Counted from the first letter of the stretch, positions 46,115 through 55,930 are shown. The stretch is 64,000 nucleotides of DNA from Afipia felis ATCC 53690 (GCF_000314735.2 NZ_KB375270.1:3788001-3852000), one strand, 5' to 3'. Notes: a model not told the origin generated them from the sequence alone. Made by a program: numbers and translations.

Positions 46115-47172
46115 ATCGAACTCCATCCCATCCATCCGGTGTACAGGCCCACCATCAGGATCAAAGCGGCCGATGCATAGGGAGCGTTGTGTGCGAACCG
46201 GCTGAAACCGGACCAGCGCTTTTCGATATGCCGGATGCTCAGCGCCGCGATCACGCCTGCCGACACCATGGTCAAAGCGAGGCCGATGCCGAAACACAGC
46301 ACGAGGACGAAGCCGAGACTCAGCTGCTTGAGCTGAATGCAAAGCAGCAGAACCGTGATGGCCGCCGGGCAGGGGATCAGGCCGCCTGTGAGGCCGAAGA
46401 GCACGATTTGCCATGTCGTAACGGTGCGCCCGGAAAATCGCTTCCGGATGTCGGCGGCATGAGCACGCGCATGTGCATCGTCTTCCTCCCCGAGATCCAT
46501 GTGTGAATGGTCGTGCTCTTCGAAAGCCAGTTCGAATGCGCCGGGATGCTCCGGAAGCGAGAGGCGCACCTGAAAAGCATGTGGCTCGGGAATCTCTTCA
46601 ACGCTTTCGAGAACGTCACCGCTTCGGACGAAGCTGAACGATTGCCGATTTGCATCCGGCCGCAGAGTCTCCAGCCTCACGTGCCCCGCATCGGGGAGAG
46701 TCCCGCGTTCAGCTCCGATACGCCAGCGCGGCGGCACGCCGTCTTCGAACACCTCAAGGGTCAGAACAGACTGGCCTGCTTCGATGAGTTGAGGTTCGTC
46801 GTGATGGTGATGGTCGTATTCCGAATGATTATCGCGCCATATCCGCCAGGCCATCCAGATCGCGACACCGACGATGATGATTGCCGAGCCTAGCTGAAAA
46901 TAGGCCTCGCTTTGTTCGCCACCCCATTCGCGTCCAAAGTACAGTCCGGCGGCGGCGACGATCCAGACGATTGCGGTGTGGGATAGCGCGGCCGAAAGTC
47001 CAAGCAGAGCTGCCTGAAACACCGTCCCCCTGATGGCAACGATGAAAGCGGCCATCATGGTCTTCGAGTGGCCAGGCTCGAGCCCATGAAGCGCACCTAA
47101 CAAGATTGCGCTCGGCACGAACAGCCAGGCGTGAGCCGTACCCTGCTGTAACAGCTGCGCGAAGTCGGTCAT
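46111..47172 (-). CDS. rcnA: Nickel/cobalt efflux protein RcnA-like
   Basis: Encodes 353 residues with six to seven membrane helices in two blocks. The first contains LGALHGLEPGHSKTMMAAFIVA, the NicO/RcnA metal signature (HGLEPGH). A long hydrophilic loop with a His cluster (NHSEYDHHHHDEPQ) lies between the blocks. The second has FGLTGGLIPCPAAITVLLL. It exports Ni2+/Co2+ across the inner membrane. It lies four bases downstream of rcnR in an operon, so it should be derepressed by nickel or cobalt. The central loop (about residues 125-235) is longer than in E. coli RcnA. Confidence 0.9.
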   Translation of the reverse strand: MTDFAQLLQQGTAHAWLFVPSAILLGALHGLEPGHSKTMMAAFIVAIRGTVFQAALLGLSAALSHTAIVWIVAAAGLYFGREWGGEQSEAYFQLGSAIIIVGVAIWMAWRIWRDNHSEYDHHHHDEPQLIEAGQSVLTLEVFEDGVPPRWRIGAERGTLPDAGHVRLETLRPDANRQSFSFVRSGDVLESVEEIPEPHAFQVRLSLPEHPGAFELAFEEHDHSHMDLGEEDDAHARAHAADIRKRFSGRTVTTWQIVLFGLTGGLIPCPAAITVLLLCIQLKQLSLGFVLVLCFGIGLALTMVSAGVIAALSIRHIEKRWSGFSRFAHNAPYASAALILMVGLYTGWMGWSSI

Positions 47173-47176
47173 CGGG

Positions 47177-47455
47177 TCACTTCAGGTAGGTTCGAACAAC
47201 ATCGATGAGATCGGCCGCGCCTTTGGCCTTCTCCGGGTCCTTCTCGTGCGCGGGGTCAACGACGTGATGGCGAATGTGGTCTTCGAGCAGTTCCGATGTG
47301 AGGCCCGTGACAGCGCCGCGGACCGAGGCCACCAGCATCAGGACATCGGCGCAGCCAATTTCGGCCTCCAGCGCCCGTTCCACAGCCTCAAGCTGGCCCT
47401 TGATACGCTTCACGCGGCCCAGAAGTTTGGGCTTGTTCTTGATCGTATGTGACAT
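47177..47455 (-). CDS. rcnR: RcnR-type nickel/cobalt-responsive repressor
   Basis: Encodes 92 residues starting MSHTIKNKPKLLGRVKRIKGQ. It belongs to the CsoR/RcnR/FrmR family and has the RcnR metal set His3, Cys35, His60 and His64, which distinguishes Ni/Co sensors from Cu(I) CsoR. The start follows from the conserved MSH. It is the first gene of the rcnRA operon, and its likely operator lies 8 bp upstream of the start codon, giving autoregulation. Confidence 0.93.
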   Translation of the reverse strand: MSHTIKNKPKLLGRVKRIKGQLEAVERALEAEIGCADVLMLVASVRGAVTGLTSELLEDHIRHHVVDPAHEKDPEKAKGAADLIDVVRTYLK

Positions 47456-47462
47456 GAATATA

Positions 47463-47483
47463 ATATAGGGGGGTACCCTATAT
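47463..47483. promoter_or_regulatory. Candidate RcnR operator
   Basis: The perfect arms ATATAGGG and CCCTATAT are separated by five bases (GGGTA). A G-tract in AT-rich flanks is typical of RcnR/CsoR sites. It lies directly upstream of rcnR. Confidence 0.78.
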
Positions 47484-47614
47484 TGGTCAATGCCAGCCCT
47501 GAGCCGCATCGGGCTGCTCGCTCATACAGCACGGTTAAAGCGGATCAGTTCAGGTTTGTGTATTGGCCGTGTCGGCGGGTTTCCGCCGCCGTCACTTGCG
47601 AAGCTGCTCCTGCA

Positions 47615-50017
47615 TTATCCGGCTTTGGCTGCCGACATCGTGCTGCTTCCGATGTCGGAGGGCGCTTCGTTATGCGTGAACGTGCGGAAGTCCTCGATGT
47701 CCGAGGGACGGCCGATCAGATAGCCCTGAATTTCGTCGCAGTTCTGGTCGCGCAGGAATTTCATCTCGCCGACGGTCTCGACGCCTTCGGCCAGCACCGG
47801 CAGACCGAGCCCGCGGCCGAGGCCGAGCACCGTGCGCACGATCGTCGCCGCCTGTTCGTTGTGGTCGACGGACTTGATGAAGGAGCCGTCGATCTTGATC
47901 TTGTCGAACGGGAAGGCGCGCAGGTTGGACAGCGACGAATAGCCGGTGCCGAAATCGTCCATCGCGATGTGCACGCCGAGCGCCTTGATCTGACGCAGCG
48001 TCAGCAACGCGCGGTTGAGGTCACGCACCAGCGCCGTTTCGGTGATCTCAAGTTCGAGCTGGCCCGGCGGAAGGCCCGTTTCCAGCAGGATGCTGTGGAC
48101 GAGCTGGGCGAAATGCGGGTCGTAGATTTGCAGCGTCGAGACGTTGACCGCGACGGTCAGCGGCTCCGGCCACGAGGCGGCTTCCCGGCAGGCCGTGCGC
48201 AACACCCATTCGCCGATGCCGAGAATGGCGCCGGCCTCTTCCGCGATTGGAATGAAGGTCGCGGGAGAGACATCGCCGCGCGTCGGGTGCTTCCAGCGCA
48301 GGAGCGCCTCGAAGCCGGTGACGGTGTTGGTCTTGATGTCGTGCTGGGGCTGATAGACGAGCCGCAGTTCGTGGCGGGCGACCGCGTGGCGCAAATCGTG
48401 CTCGATCATCCGCCGCTCGCGGACTTCTTCGCCCATTCTGGCTTCGAAGAAGCGATAGGTATTACGGCCCTCGGTCTTGGCGCGATACAGCGCGGTATCG
48501 GCATGGTTGAGCAGCATCTGGCGGTCGCTCGCATCGTCCGGATAAAGTGCGATGCCGACGCTACTGGAAATGCTGTCGGTTTCCGGCGTGTCGCCTTTGA
48601 CGCGCAATGCGCCGAGCACGCTTTCGGCAAAGCGGCGCGCGGATTGCACGTCGGCGGCGTTCGGGAGCAGAATCGCGAATTCATCGCCGCCGAGGCGCGA
48701 CATGACCTGTCCGTTCCCCAGTAGCGCGCCGATGCGGATGGCGACGGTTTGCAGCACCTTGTCGCCTGCGGCGTGGCCGAACAGATCGTTGACCTCCTTG
48801 AAGCGGTCGAGATCGAGGCACAGGACGGCGAGTTTCTGGTTCTTCGGAAGAACCTCCAGCGCCTGATCGATTGCCGTGTTGAAGGATGTGCGATTGGGCA
48901 GCGAGGTCAGGGCATCGTGATGGGCGAGATAGCGGATGTGCTGTTCGTTTTTCTTGCGCGCACGCAGATCGCGCACGGCGATAACGTGATGAGGACGCCC
49001 GGCATAGTCGATCGGCCGGAGAATGACTTCGGCAGGAATTCCCGCTCCGCTCTGATCGAGCAGGGTGACTTCCATCGGCTGGTTCGGCGTGGCGAACAGT
49101 TTGCTTCGCGTGGCTTCGTCGGGAAGGCAGCGGTCGAGCTTGCTGCCGACCAGCGCCGCTGACGACGATCCTGTCAATTGCGCGAAGCTGTCGTTGACGG
49201 TGACGATGGTATCGCCGTCGCACACCAGAAGACCTTCGACGGCGGCGTTGGCGAGGCCACGCATCCGGTCCGTTTCAAGTTCGGCGCGACGCCTGTCGCG
49301 TACGTCGAGCGCAACTGCGCCGAGCGCGAGCAGAATGATCGTCAGGCTTGCCGCGCAGACGAGGATGGCGAGCAAGGCCGGAGGCAAAGCGGTGTCGGGG
49401 ACGTGCATCGCCGGATCGGGCAGGATCGTGACCGCGGCCATGCCGGTGAAGTGATGGCTGCAGATCGCGAGCGTTAGCAACACCGCGCCAGCCGCTTTCC
49501 ACTTTTCGGAGGAATCGTGAAGTCCAACCGGGAGTGCGATCGCACCGAGCACCGCGCCGAGCACGATGGACCATGCGACCATCGCAAAATCCCAGACGAT
49601 GATGCCGGCGATTTCGAACGCGGCCATGCCGGTGTAATGCATCGCCGCGATGCCGCCGGCGACGATGGCGCCACCTAAAACAGGGGCGGCGCTCCAGCCG
49701 GGAATCATCGCCACGGCAAGGCCGCCGCCGGTCAGCAGGATGGCAGCCGCCAGCGACAGGGCCGTGAGAGCGATGTTGTAGCCGCTTTGAATGCCGGGAG
49801 AGAAAGCGAGCATCGCGATGAAATGCGTCGCCCAGATGCCGAAGCCGATGGAAACGGCAGACACCGCGAGCCAGATGTAACGCATCTGGCCATGCACCGT
49901 GCGCGCATGATGCAGCAGGCGGAAGGCGGCGAAGGACGACAGCGCGCAGACAATGGCCGCGAGCATGACCAGCCGCAGATCATGGGCGGTCGCGATACAA
50001 TTATAAATTTTGAGCAT
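47615..50017 (-). CDS. MHYT-PAS-GGDEF-EAL membrane protein (c-di-GMP turnover)
   Basis: Encodes 800 residues. The N-terminal about 250 residues carry seven membrane helices with three MHYT repeats (ATHFIAMLAF, AAMHYTGMAAFE and CSHHFTGMAAVTI), proposed to bind copper or sense gases. A PAS-like segment follows, then GGDEF with intact RLGGDEF and EAL with FEALLRWKHP, LEITETALV and MDDFGTGYSSL. Both catalytic domains look complete. Its placement between the rcn and cop loci fits the idea that the MHYT module senses copper, but this is inference. Confidence 0.91.
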   Translation of the reverse strand: MLKIYNCIATAHDLRLVMLAAIVCALSSFAAFRLLHHARTVHGQMRYIWLAVSAVSIGFGIWATHFIAMLAFSPGIQSGYNIALTALSLAAAILLTGGGLAVAMIPGWSAAPVLGGAIVAGGIAAMHYTGMAAFEIAGIIVWDFAMVAWSIVLGAVLGAIALPVGLHDSSEKWKAAGAVLLTLAICSHHFTGMAAVTILPDPAMHVPDTALPPALLAILVCAASLTIILLALGAVALDVRDRRRAELETDRMRGLANAAVEGLLVCDGDTIVTVNDSFAQLTGSSSAALVGSKLDRCLPDEATRSKLFATPNQPMEVTLLDQSGAGIPAEVILRPIDYAGRPHHVIAVRDLRARKKNEQHIRYLAHHDALTSLPNRTSFNTAIDQALEVLPKNQKLAVLCLDLDRFKEVNDLFGHAAGDKVLQTVAIRIGALLGNGQVMSRLGGDEFAILLPNAADVQSARRFAESVLGALRVKGDTPETDSISSSVGIALYPDDASDRQMLLNHADTALYRAKTEGRNTYRFFEARMGEEVRERRMIEHDLRHAVARHELRLVYQPQHDIKTNTVTGFEALLRWKHPTRGDVSPATFIPIAEEAGAILGIGEWVLRTACREAASWPEPLTVAVNVSTLQIYDPHFAQLVHSILLETGLPPGQLELEITETALVRDLNRALLTLRQIKALGVHIAMDDFGTGYSSLSNLRAFPFDKIKIDGSFIKSVDHNEQAATIVRTVLGLGRGLGLPVLAEGVETVGEMKFLRDQNCDEIQGYLIGRPSDIEDFRTFTHNEAPSDIGSSTMSAAKAG

Positions 50018-50180
50018 GGAAACCGGCTGCGGCTGCGGGAATACGCAATTGCATGCAACCTAGGTAGAGTTACGTAACAAGTTGTAAACTCGGCATCCGT
50101 GATGCCACCCGCTCTTCGTTAAGTTTACGAATCCGTTGCCGGGCTATTTCAAAAGCGAGCAATCGCGGCGGAGTAGCCGC

Positions 50181-50465
50181 TCACCGGTCAGCGCGGCTCA
50201 CCACGTCCATCAGCTCGGCGATCTTCTGCCGCTGGTCGGCTTTGTCGCCGGAGCGGATCGCATGTTCCACACAGTGAGCCACATGGTCGCGCAGGATTTC
50301 TTCCTCGACGCGGCGAAGCGCCGCCCGCGCCGCCGCGATCTGCGTCACGACGTCGATGCAGTAGCGGTCGGCTTCGATCATGGCGCTGAGCCCGCGGACC
50401 TGACCTTCGATGCGTTTGAGCCGTTTTTGGCAGGATGACTTGATCTCGTCTCTCATATCGTCCAT
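50181..50465 (-). CDS. csoR: CsoR-type copper-responsive repressor
   Basis: Encodes 94 residues from the ATG at 50465, or 91 from 50456 ([19 protein letters not shown]). The Cu(I) ligands are conserved with CsoR spacing: Cys in RYCIDVV, then His and Cys 25 and 29 residues later in RDHVAHC. It represses until copper binds. It is divergent from copA across a few dozen bases containing a perfect palindrome; the upstream start codon overlaps that palindrome, whose G-tract could also serve as its ribosome site. Confidence 0.91.
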   Translation of the reverse strand: MDDMRDEIKSSCQKRLKRIEGQVRGLSAMIEADRYCIDVVTQIAAARAALRRVEEEILRDHVAHCVEHAIRSGDKADQRQKIAELMDVVSRADR

Positions 50466-50483
50466 ATACCCCATAGGGGTATA
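50465..50483. promoter_or_regulatory. CsoR operator between csoR and copA
   Basis: TATACCCC-ATA-GGGGTATA is a perfect 8+3+8 palindrome in the divergent region. This is the classic shape of a CsoR-family copper operator and can control both genes. copA starts at 50502, 18 bp away. Confidence 0.88.
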
Positions 50484-50501
50484 AAGTTCAAGGTGAATGT
50501 G

Positions 50502-52994
50502 ATGGCTCATGACGCGGACGGGAAATCAGGCTGCTGCGGCTCTCATGACAAGGCAAAGACGGCAGGCGCTGCTCCCGCGCATGGCGAGGGCGAAAGCTGC
50601 TGTCAGGGCGAGAGCGGCGGTCACGAGCACACGCATAGCCATGAGCCCAAGCAAGCGGCGTCCTGTTGTCACGCGACACAAGACGGAGCTGCAGCCGCGA
50701 ACGCCGATGTTGCCATCGATCCGGTCTGCGGCATGAAGGTCGATCCGCGCGCGCCGAAGGGCGGACGTTTCTCTTACAAGGGCACGGACTACGTCTTCTG
50801 CAGTTCGCGCTGCCACGATCGCTTCAAGGCGGACCCCGAGAAATACCTCGCACCGAAAACCGAGCCCGAAGAGGTCATCCCCGGCGCCGTTTACACCTGT
50901 CCGATGCATCCCGAGGTGCGCCAGATCGGTCCCGGCACCTGCCCGAAATGCGGCATGGCGTTGGAGCCGGAAACCATTTCGCTCGACGACAAGCCCGATC
51001 CTGAACTGATCGACATGCGCCGCCGCTTCTGGATCGCGCTGGTGCTCACGATCCCGGTGTTCGTGATCGAGATGGGCGGACACATGTTTGGCCAGCATCT
51101 GGTTTCGCCGACGGTGTCGAACTGGCTGTCGCTCGCGCTCGCGACGGTGGTGGTGCTGTGGGCGGGCGCGCCGTTCTTCGTGCGCGGCTGGCAATCGGTC
51201 GTGACGTGGAATCTCAACATGTTCACGCTGATCGCGATGGGCACCGGCATCGCCTATCTCTACAGCGTCGCCGCGGTGCTCGCGCCGCAGGCTTTCCCGG
51301 ACGCGTTCCGCGACATGCACGGCGCGGTCGCGGTGTATTTCGAATCCGCGATGGTGATCGTGACGCTGGTGCTGCTCGGGCAGGTAATGGAGTTGCGCGC
51401 GCGCGAGAAGACATCGGGCGCGATCCGCGCGCTGCTGTCGCTCGCGCCGAAAACCGCGCGCCGCGTCAAGGATGGCGTCGAGGAAGATATCGCGCTCGAT
51501 GATGTCGCGGTCGGCGATTTGTTGCGTGTGCGGCCCGGCGAAACCGTGCCGGTCGACGGCACGGTGAAAGAGGGACGTTCCTCCGTCGATGAATCGATGG
51601 TGACCGGCGAATCGATGCCCGTCACCAAGAGTGCGGGCGCGCCGGTGATCGGCGGCACGCTCAACCAGAGCGGCGGGCTTGTCATGGTCGCCGACAAGGT
51701 TGGCCGCGACACCGTGCTGTCGCGGATCGTCGATCTCGTCGCCAAGGCGCAGCGCTCGCGCGCGCCGGTGCAGCGGCTGGCGGATTACGTCGCAGGCTGG
51801 TTCGTGCCGACCGTGGTGACGGCGGCGATCCTCGCCTTTGCCGCGTGGGCGATGTTCGGCCCCGAGCCGCGTTATTCCTATGCGCTGGTTGCCGCCGTGA
51901 CGGTGCTCATCATCGCCTGTCCGTGCGCGCTCGGTCTTGCCACGCCGATGTCGATCATGGTCGGCATCGGGCGCGGCGCACGTTCCGGCATTCTGGTGCG
52001 CGACGCCGACGCGCTGGAGCGGATGGAGAAGATCGACACCTTCGTGATCGACAAGACCGGCACGCTGACGCAAGGCAAGCCCGATGTCGTCGGCATCGCC
52101 GCGTCGGACAAATTCAGCGAGAATGAATTGCTGCGTCTTGCCGCCAGCGTGGAGCGCGCGAGCGAGCATCCCCTGGCGGCGGCCATCGTGAAAGCGGCGC
52201 AGGAGCGCAGCCTGCAACTCGCGGACGTGAGCGGCTTCGATTCGCCCGCGGGCAAGGGCGCGATCGGGCGGGTGGACGGCAAGATCGTCGCGCTCGGCAA
52301 CGCCACATTAATGGCGGAGCTCAAGATCGATATTGCTGCGTGGGAGGCAATTGCCAAGGCGCGGCAAAGCGAGGGCGCGACCGCGATCTACATCGTGGTC
52401 GACGGCGTCGCGCAGGGTGTCATCGCCATCGCTGATCCGGTGAAGCCGAGCGCGCAGGCTGCGCTCGACAAACTGCGCGCTGTGGGGCTGAAGATCGTCA
52501 TGCTTACCGGCGACAATGCCGCGACAGCGCGTGCGGTGGCAGCGCGGCTCGGCATCACGGATGTCGAGGCTGATGTATTGCCCGAGCACAAGAGCGATGC
52601 CGTGCTGCGTCTGCAGAAGCAGGGCCGTCGTGTCGCGATGGTGGGTGATGGCGTCAACGATGCACCGGCGCTCGCGGCCGCCGATGTCGGTGTCGCCATG
52701 GGAGGTGGAACCGATGCGGCCATTGAGAGCGCCGGCATCACGCTGTTGCGCGGCGATCTGATGGGCCTCGTGCAGGCGAGGGAATTGTCGGTCGCGACGA
52801 TGCGCAACATCCGCCAGAATCTGGCTTTCGCATTCCTCTACAATGCGGGCGGCGTGCCGATCGCGGCGGGCGTGCTGTATCCGGCATTTGGCCTGTTGCT
52901 GTCGCCTGCGGTCGGTGCCGCGGCGATGGCGCTGTCGTCGGTCAGCGTGATCGGCAATGCCTTGCGGCTGTCGCGGCTGCGGTTGTCGTCATGA
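50502..52994 (+). CDS. copA: Copper-translocating P-type ATPase with YHS and heavy-metal-binding N-terminus
   Basis: Encodes 830 residues from the ATG at 50502, which has AAGGTG upstream; a GTG at 50493 is also in frame. The N-terminus is rich in Cys/His pairs ([20 protein letters not shown] and SCCH). A YHS domain ([19 protein letters not shown], with [11 protein letters not shown]) and a heavy-metal-binding domain ([16 protein letters not shown]) follow. The P1B-1 ATPase core has the metal site CPC at 473-475, DKTGTLT with the phosphorylated Asp517, an HP motif (SEHPLAA) and GDGVNDAP. It exports Cu(I) across the inner membrane. There is no classical CxxC HMA domain. CsoR-controlled. Confidence 0.95.
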   Translation: MAHDADGKSGCCGSHDKAKTAGAAPAHGEGESCCQGESGGHEHTHSHEPKQAASCCHATQDGAAAANADVAIDPVCGMKVDPRAPKGGRFSYKGTDYVFCSSRCHDRFKADPEKYLAPKTEPEEVIPGAVYTCPMHPEVRQIGPGTCPKCGMALEPETISLDDKPDPELIDMRRRFWIALVLTIPVFVIEMGGHMFGQHLVSPTVSNWLSLALATVVVLWAGAPFFVRGWQSVVTWNLNMFTLIAMGTGIAYLYSVAAVLAPQAFPDAFRDMHGAVAVYFESAMVIVTLVLLGQVMELRAREKTSGAIRALLSLAPKTARRVKDGVEEDIALDDVAVGDLLRVRPGETVPVDGTVKEGRSSVDESMVTGESMPVTKSAGAPVIGGTLNQSGGLVMVADKVGRDTVLSRIVDLVAKAQRSRAPVQRLADYVAGWFVPTVVTAAILAFAAWAMFGPEPRYSYALVAAVTVLIIACPCALGLATPMSIMVGIGRGARSGILVRDADALERMEKIDTFVIDKTGTLTQGKPDVVGIAASDKFSENELLRLAASVERASEHPLAAAIVKAAQERSLQLADVSGFDSPAGKGAIGRVDGKIVALGNATLMAELKIDIAAWEAIAKARQSEGATAIYIVVDGVAQGVIAIADPVKPSAQAALDKLRAVGLKIVMLTGDNAATARAVAARLGITDVEADVLPEHKSDAVLRLQKQGRRVAMVGDGVNDAPALAAADVGVAMGGGTDAAIESAGITLLRGDLMGLVQARELSVATMRNIRQNLAFAFLYNAGGVPIAAGVLYPAFGLLLSPAVGAAAMALSSVSVIGNALRLSRLRLSS

Positions 52995-53030
52995 CGATTT
53001 CACAATGTGAACATTTGAAATCGAGATACG

Positions 53031-53058
53031 AAAAAAGCCGGGCGTGAGCCCGGCTTAT
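53031..53058. terminator. Terminator downstream of copA
   Basis: AAGCCGGGC-GTGA-GCCCGGCTT, preceded by six As and followed by a short T-rich tail. It can serve copA and, from the other side, the LysR gene. The 225 bp to its right hold no gene I can support. Confidence 0.82.
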
Positions 53059-53284
53059 TAGTCGACAGCCTTGAGAGGCCGATACGATCTTCTTTCCGGT
53101 CACCTAACGGCTGCCCGGAAAGATGCCGATGCAGGGGTCCACAGGAGGAGGGGACAGGATGTGAACCGATGCATCGGATGCAAAGAGTATCGTATCGAGC
53201 ACCGATGTATCGCAACAGCGGGTTTGGAATGTCAGTCATGCGCAAGAAGCGTGCGACATCCTGTCGAGGCATTTTGCGTGCAAG

Positions 53285-54208
53285 TTATGACGGCCAGCGC
53301 TGCGCTTTGCTGACGATGAAATCGCGGAACACCTGGACGCGCGCCACCGACTTCAATTCTTCGGGATAGACAAAATAAGCATCGAGTTGAATCGAATCGT
53401 CCTCACCGAATAATTGCAGCAGGCGATTGGTTTCATCGATCAGGTAATCGGGCAACGCGGCGATGCCGATGCCCTGCTGGCAGGCACGGACGAGGCCCAG
53501 CACGTTGTTGACCTTGAAAAACGGTTCGCGTGGTCCTGCGCCGTTGCGCCCGGCCTCGATCAGCCAGTTCCTGTTCTGCAGGTGCGGCGGCACATTCTGC
53601 GCGTTGAGGACGATCAGCCGGTGATTATCGAGGTCCTCCAGCGTACGCGGCGTGCCGAATTTCTTGGCGTAATCCGGCGAGCAATAGGCGTGGAAGCCGA
53701 TTGAAAAAAGTTTCCGCTGAATCAGGTCCGGCTGGGTCGGCTTGCGGGTACGCAACGCGACGTCGGCCTCGCGCATGGAAAGGTCGAGTTCCTCATCCGT
53801 CAGCGTCAGTGCCAGCCGGATTTCCGGATAGAGCGAAGTGAATTCGGTCAGCCGCGGAATCAGCCAGTTGATGCCGAGACCCGGCGAGGTCGTGACCTTG
53901 AGTTCCCCACTTGGCCGTTCGCGGCTGTCGGTCAGCTTGGCGCGTGCCGCCTGAAGCTGCATGAAGACATCATGCGCGGTGCGGAACAGCAGGTCGCCCT
54001 GTTCGGTGAGGATCAGGCCGCGGGCATGGCGGTGAAACAGCGATACCGACAGTTCCTGCTCCAGCGCGGAAACCTGGCGCGACACCGCAGACTGCGACAG
54101 CCCAAGCTGTTCGCCGGCATGCGTGAAGCTGCCAGCCTCGGCGGCAGCGTGAAACACCTTCAGCTTGTCCCAGTCCATATCCGTCAGTCCGTCGTGAGAT
54201 CGGGCCAT
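53285..54208 (-). CDS. LysR-family transcriptional regulator
   Basis: Encodes 307 residues. The N-terminal winged helix (FTHAGEQLGLSQSAVSRQVSALEQEL) and the LysR substrate-binding domain (from about residue 100) are complete. The ATG at 54208 lies two bases after the trxB stop, so the gene is co-transcribed with trxB. The inducer is unknown. No Cys pair of OxyR type is evident in the binding domain, so a direct redox sensor is not supported by sequence. Confidence 0.92.
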   Translation of the reverse strand: MARSHDGLTDMDWDKLKVFHAAAEAGSFTHAGEQLGLSQSAVSRQVSALEQELSVSLFHRHARGLILTEQGDLLFRTAHDVFMQLQAARAKLTDSRERPSGELKVTTSPGLGINWLIPRLTEFTSLYPEIRLALTLTDEELDLSMREADVALRTRKPTQPDLIQRKLFSIGFHAYCSPDYAKKFGTPRTLEDLDNHRLIVLNAQNVPPHLQNRNWLIEAGRNGAGPREPFFKVNNVLGLVRACQQGIGIAALPDYLIDETNRLLQLFGEDDSIQLDAYFVYPEELKSVARVQVFRDFIVSKAQRWPS

Positions 54209-54210
54209 GA

Positions 54211-55176
54211 TTACTCCGCAGCGGCGCGTTCGCTCGCACGGGCTGCAAGGAAGCGTTCGGTTTCGAGCGCGGCCATGCAGCCCATGCCGGCAGCCGTCAC
54301 GGCCTGCCGGTAATGTTCGTCGGCGACGTCTCCGGCGGCGAACACGCCGGGCACGGAAGTCGCGGTGGAATGCGGGGCGATCTCGATATAGCCCGATGAT
54401 TTCAGCTTGAGCTGGCCCTGCACCAGTTCGGTCGCGGGCGCGTGGCCGATGGCGATGAAGACGCCGTCGGCGGCCTGCTCGGTGACCGTGCCGGTCTTGA
54501 GATTGCGCAGGCGCACGCGGGTGACCTTGGATGGATTCTGCTCACCCGCGATTTCCGCGATCTCGCTGTCCCACACCACCTTGATCTTGGGATGTTTGAA
54601 CAGGCGATCCTGCAGGATGCGCTCGGCGCGCAGGCTGTCGCGGCGGTGGACCAGCGTCACCGAGGAGGCGAAGTTCGTCAGGAACAGCGCTTCCTCGACC
54701 GCGGTGTTGCCGCCGCCGACCACGATCACTTCCTTGTTGCGATAGAAGAAGCCGTCGCAGGTCGCGCAGGCCGAAACGCCGAAGCCCTTGAAGGCTTCCT
54801 CGGAGGGAATGCCGAGCCAGCGCGCCTGCGCGCCGGTCGCAAGAATCACCGCTTCCGCGAGATAGACATCGCCCGAATCGCAGGTGATGCGGAACGGGGA
54901 TTGTGTGAGTTCGAGCTTGTTGACGTGATCGGTGACGATCTTGGCGCCGACATGGGCAGCCTGCTTTTCCATCTCCGTCATCAGCCAGGGACCCTGGATC
55001 GCCTCGGCGAAGCCCGGATAGTTCTCCACGTCGGTGGTGATGGTGAGCTGGCCACCCGGCTGGATGCCCTGGATCAGCACCGGCTCGAGCATCGCACGCG
55101 CAGCATAAATTGCTGCGGTGTAACCGGCCGGGCCGGACCCGATGATGACGACTTTGGCGTGGATAGGACCGGCCAT
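54211..55176 (-). CDS. trxB: Thioredoxin-disulfide reductase
   Basis: Encodes 321 residues from the ATG at 55176 (MAGPIHAKVVIIGSGPAGYT); the longer frame adds no homology. It has an N-terminal FAD motif (GSGPAGYTAAIYAARA), the redox centre CATC at 137-140 (SACATCDGFF) and an NADPH motif (VIVVGGGNTAVEEALF). It passes electrons from NADPH to thioredoxin in the cytoplasm. The following LysR gene is coupled to it. Confidence 0.96.
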   Translation of the reverse strand: MAGPIHAKVVIIGSGPAGYTAAIYAARAMLEPVLIQGIQPGGQLTITTDVENYPGFAEAIQGPWLMTEMEKQAAHVGAKIVTDHVNKLELTQSPFRITCDSGDVYLAEAVILATGAQARWLGIPSEEAFKGFGVSACATCDGFFYRNKEVIVVGGGNTAVEEALFLTNFASSVTLVHRRDSLRAERILQDRLFKHPKIKVVWDSEIAEIAGEQNPSKVTRVRLRNLKTGTVTEQAADGVFIAIGHAPATELVQGQLKLKSSGYIEIAPHSTATSVPGVFAAGDVADEHYRQAVTAAGMGCMAALETERFLAARASERAAAE

Positions 55177-55456
55177 GGGATGACCCTTCGATTTGACCTT
55201 TAAGGACGACGCGCCTTTCAGCGAACCGGTGGCAAATCGGTGAAAATCAGAGAGAAATTGCCACCACCGCGGCGCTAGCAGTCTGGTCGGGACAATGTAG
55301 GCTTTCCTGCGAGCTATGCAAGATTTGCAACCCCCGGTCTGCAATTTTCCCCAAGCCAACAGGGGTTAAGAGGCGCGCAATAAAATTGCGCAACGGCAGG
55401 GACCTCGCTAAAAGCTGGAATAATTGCTGCGCCGCCAACAGAGCCCCGGGGAGCCC

Positions 55457-55930
55457 GTGACCAAACAACTCGACGCCATCGACCTCAAGATCCTGCACGA
55501 GCTTCAGGAGGATGGCCGCATCACCAATGTGGAACTGGCCAAGCGTGTTGGAATCTCGCCGCCGCCCTGCCTGCGGCGTGTCCGGGCGCTGGAGGACGAA
55601 GGCTACATCAACGGCTATCGCGGGCTGCTCGATCCCAAGGCGCTCGGCTTCGACGTCACGGTGTTCGCCGCCGTGCATCTGTCGAGCCAGGCGGATGCCG
55701 ATCTGCGCGCCTTCGAGGCATTCGTGAATGCCCAGCCGATCGTGCGCGAATGCTGGATGCTGTCGGGCGAGACCGACTTCATCCTGAAATGCGTTGCCTC
55801 CGACATGGCAAGCTTCCAGGAGTTCGTGACGCATCTGACCGCCGCGCCGCATGTGCAGAACGTGCGCACCTCGCTGGTGCTGCACAATTCGAAATACGCG
55901 CCTGCGGTGCCGCTGGAATTGAAAGTCTGA
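55457..55930 (+). CDS. Lrp/AsnC-family transcriptional regulator
   Basis: Encodes 157 residues from the GTG at 55457 (VTKQLDAIDLKILHELQEDG), with CGGGGAG upstream; the TTG at 55424 is not supported. The N-terminal helix-turn-helix (TNVELAKRVGISPPPCLRRVRALE) and the RAM ligand domain (ECWMLSGETDFILKCVASDM) are complete. It likely responds to an amino acid. It is divergent from trxB across about 280 bp that hold no other gene. Confidence 0.93.
   Translation: MTKQLDAIDLKILHELQEDGRITNVELAKRVGISPPPCLRRVRALEDEGYINGYRGLLDPKALGFDVTVFAAVHLSSQADADLRAFEAFVNAQPIVRECWMLSGETDFILKCVASDMASFQEFVTHLTAAPHVQNVRTSLVLHNSKYAPAVPLELKV

Noticed and set aside
53070..53284. Short overlapping ORFs between copA and the LysR gene
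   Set aside because: No ribosome sites, no homology-like features, and the frames overlap one another; treated as intergenic.
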